Notes under the pieces: model-generated
What the model was told of the DNA's origin: nothing
Databases searched by the model: none
Seen by the model: only the letters and a program-made list of their open reading frames with translations
Made by a program: the position numbers and the translations under genes
Shown: positions 6,625 to 7,452 of the stretch, piece after piece
Layout of the letters: each line of letters begins with the position of its first letter
Position numbering within the stretch: the first letter of the stretch is position 1
Assembly (NCBI GenBank): GCA_964394475.1
Contig: CAYMXZ010000175.1
Span: 1 to 7,452 of the forward strand
Length of the DNA stretch: 7,452 nt
Direction of reading: 5' to 3'
Origin: RQOF01 sp964394475
Lineage (GTDB): Bacteria; Calditrichota; Calditrichia; RBG-13-44-9

Positions 6625-6921
6625 CTAAAAAAAACGGTGTTCTAATCTCCTTTTAATGAGCAATACTACGTAGATCAGATTGAAAACCATCTGTAAAGCA
6701 ATTACTTTTAAATTAGATGAAAAATAACCTGGGATAACGTTGACTATTTCATCCAATGCCAGAACCATCACTTGCCGGGAAGAATAGATATTTTGAAAAA
6801 CGAAACAAAGCAAGACCATTAAATTCAAGAAAAGAAAACTAATGAAATGAAATCTCTGATAAAATTTATTTCTTTGAAAAAAGATGTTTCCAATTATGAG
6901 ATAAAAAATGAATGCAATCAT
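6625..6921 (-). CDS. Small multi-pass membrane protein, candidate immunity-type protein
   Basis: This is a 98-residue hydrophobic protein of no family I recognise. Membrane segments are visible at about residues 2-15, 25-46 and 72-90, with a further amphipathic stretch at about 50-66. Basic loops (QRNKFYQR near 16-23) and a basic tail (KRRLEHR) would face the cytoplasm. It starts 35 bp after the stop of the upstream minus-strand frame, so it is probably in the same operon. It lies between that frame and an RHS core relic, the position normally held by the immunity gene of an RHS toxin; the role is inferred from position only. A GAGGAG box exists but lies 23 nt before the ATG, too far for normal use, and no in-frame ATG, GTG or TTG lies closer. 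The region is clearly more AT-rich than nrfHA or dnaB. Confidence 0.6.
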   Translation of the reverse strand: MIAFIFYLIIGNIFFQRNKFYQRFHFISFLFLNLMVLLCFVFQNIYSSRQVMVLALDEIVNVIPGYFSSNLKVIALQMVFNLIYVVLLIKRRLEHRFF

Positions 6922-6956
6922 AAAATAGTAAATCGTTTTCGACTCTCCTCAATTTT

Positions 6957-7208
6957 TTATTTTAAAGCGGGTACCTGAAATCTGTCTATAATTTGGTATT
7001 GCTTGATACCGGAAGAAACGGAAATTCCCCTTTTCACACCATCAAAAATTATCTGCATATGCTTCCATTCGTGAGGAGGCATGAAATTCCTATCCCTCGC
7101 TATTTCAGGATTGAAATAGACGTTCATTTGAAGTTCCTCGATTCCAAAGTCAGGAACAATATCTTTAGGGCTGGTAGATAATTCAGCTTTGCCTGTTCCC
7201 TGTCTTCC
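6957..7208 (-). CDS. Continuation of the right-edge frame after an in-frame TAG, or a separate 56-codon gene
   Basis: Directly after the amber codon at 7209-7211 the same frame stays open for 83 codons to a TAA at 6957. The peptide has ordinary protein composition (for example SPKDIVPDFGIEELQMNVYF, then PPHEWKHMQIIFDG and a tail ending QVPALK). It looks like the end of the same protein as 7209-7451. If read separately, the best start is the ATG at 7127. It has a strong GAGGA box 7 nt upstream and gives a 56-residue protein. I do not recognise a family. The choices are a nonsense mutation that splits an ageing gene, a true short C-terminus followed by a small reinitiated gene, or a sequencing error. 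It lies 35 bp before the membrane-protein gene. Confidence 0.5.
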   Translation of the reverse strand, partial: GRQGTGKAELSTSPKDIVPDFGIEELQMNVYFNPEIARDRNFMPPHEWKHMQIIFDGVKRGISVSSGIKQYQIIDRFQVPALK

Positions 7209-7451
7209 CTAGGCCGTCTGCCCGAATTGGGGTTCTTTTAAAGCCGGTTGAGTAAAAAAATTACGTATTTTTTCAGTCAATGTTAAAGGCTTAGTTCCCA
7301 ATTGGAAGCAAATATTCGTCGTATCATACTTCCCTCTAATTCCGAATAACTCATTCACCATTTCTTGATTTTCCGCCCACCATTGTTGGAAGAAGTGCCG
7401 CTGCCTTTCTGCCGGGGTCATGTCGGCAAGACTTTTGGTTTGGCCTTTTTT
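7209..7451 (-). CDS. 3' part of an unrecognised protein gene running in from the right edge
   Basis: The frame is open from the window edge to a TAG at 7209 (80 codons visible); the true start lies outside or at the ATG at 7421. The visible peptide includes LADMTPAERQRHFFQQWWAE, then VNELFGIRGKYDTTNICFQL and TLTEKIRNFF. It is soluble-looking, rich in aromatic and charged residues, and has no transmembrane segment. I cannot name the family. Its position upstream of a small membrane protein and an RHS core relic suggests the variable C-terminal (toxin) end of an RHS or similar polymorphic-toxin protein, but no RHS core motif is seen upstream because the window ends. The ATG at 7421 has no clear ribosome-binding site, which fits it being internal. 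Confidence 0.55.
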   Translation of the reverse strand, partial: KKGQTKSLADMTPAERQRHFFQQWWAENQEMVNELFGIRGKYDTTNICFQLGTKPLTLTEKIRNFFTQPALKEPQFGQTA

Positions 7452-7452
7452 C

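Noticed and set aside
6993..7181. Plus-strand open frame in the right part
   Set aside because: It is opposite the better minus-strand frame that continues from the window edge and has no ribosome-binding site or recognisable motif.
7209..7451. GWxTD-domain protein, from the MTPAERQ...FFQQWW-like segment
   Set aside because: Only a loose similarity to the MTPEER...FW pattern; the GWxTD motif itself and the rest of the domain are not visible.
1..7452. CRISPR array, tRNA/rRNA genes, insertion sequence
   Set aside because: No regularly spaced repeats, no tRNA arm pattern, and no transposase or terminal inverted repeats with target duplication were found.

Overview
The window looks like chromosomal DNA from a Gram-negative bacterium of the Bacteroidetes/Chlorobi/Calditrichota (FCB) side of the tree. 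Three things suggest this: the style of the DnaB and NrfHA proteins, a TonB-dependent outer-membrane receptor (so there is an outer membrane), and a TAnnTTTG-type promoter candidate in front of nrfH. The phylum is inferred from protein style, not proven. No tRNA, rRNA, CRISPR array or transposase was seen.

Left part, plus strand. Positions 1-595 are the 3' end of dnaB, the replicative helicase. After a 341-bp gene-poor gap comes a tight two-gene unit. The first gene is a 651-residue TonB-dependent receptor (937-2892). It overlaps by 8 bp a small P-loop NTPase of the THEP1/NTPase_1 type (2885-3382). The overlap implies co-translation and a shared job, perhaps uptake and handling of a metal, cofactor or siderophore. 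The substrate cannot be read from the sequence.

Middle, minus strand. After a 484-bp convergent gap lies a complete nrfHA operon. NrfH (tetraheme, membrane-anchored quinol dehydrogenase) is transcribed first, then NrfA (pentaheme cytochrome c nitrite reductase with the CWSCK active-site haem). Together they reduce nitrite to ammonium with electrons from the quinone pool on the outer face of the cytoplasmic membrane. A promoter-like TAATTTTG element and a perfect 14-bp palindrome precede nrfH.

Right part (about 6,170-7,452), minus strand. This AT-rich accessory region appears to be the tail of an RHS/polymorphic-toxin-like locus. Reading leftward from the right edge it holds: (i) the 3' part of an unrecognised protein gene with an in-frame amber codon (7209-7211), after which the same frame stays open for 83 more codons; (ii) a 98-residue multi-pass membrane protein, a candidate immunity-type protein; (iii) a frameshifted relic of an RHS-repeat core (FYWNIYG ... 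DHLGSAR ... DYPFGE), which ends in a hairpin with 11-bp perfect arms. The order C-terminal domain, small protein, displaced RHS core fragment is the usual layout of RHS loci that swap toxin tips. This is the most interesting part of the window, but the upstream gene body lies outside it.
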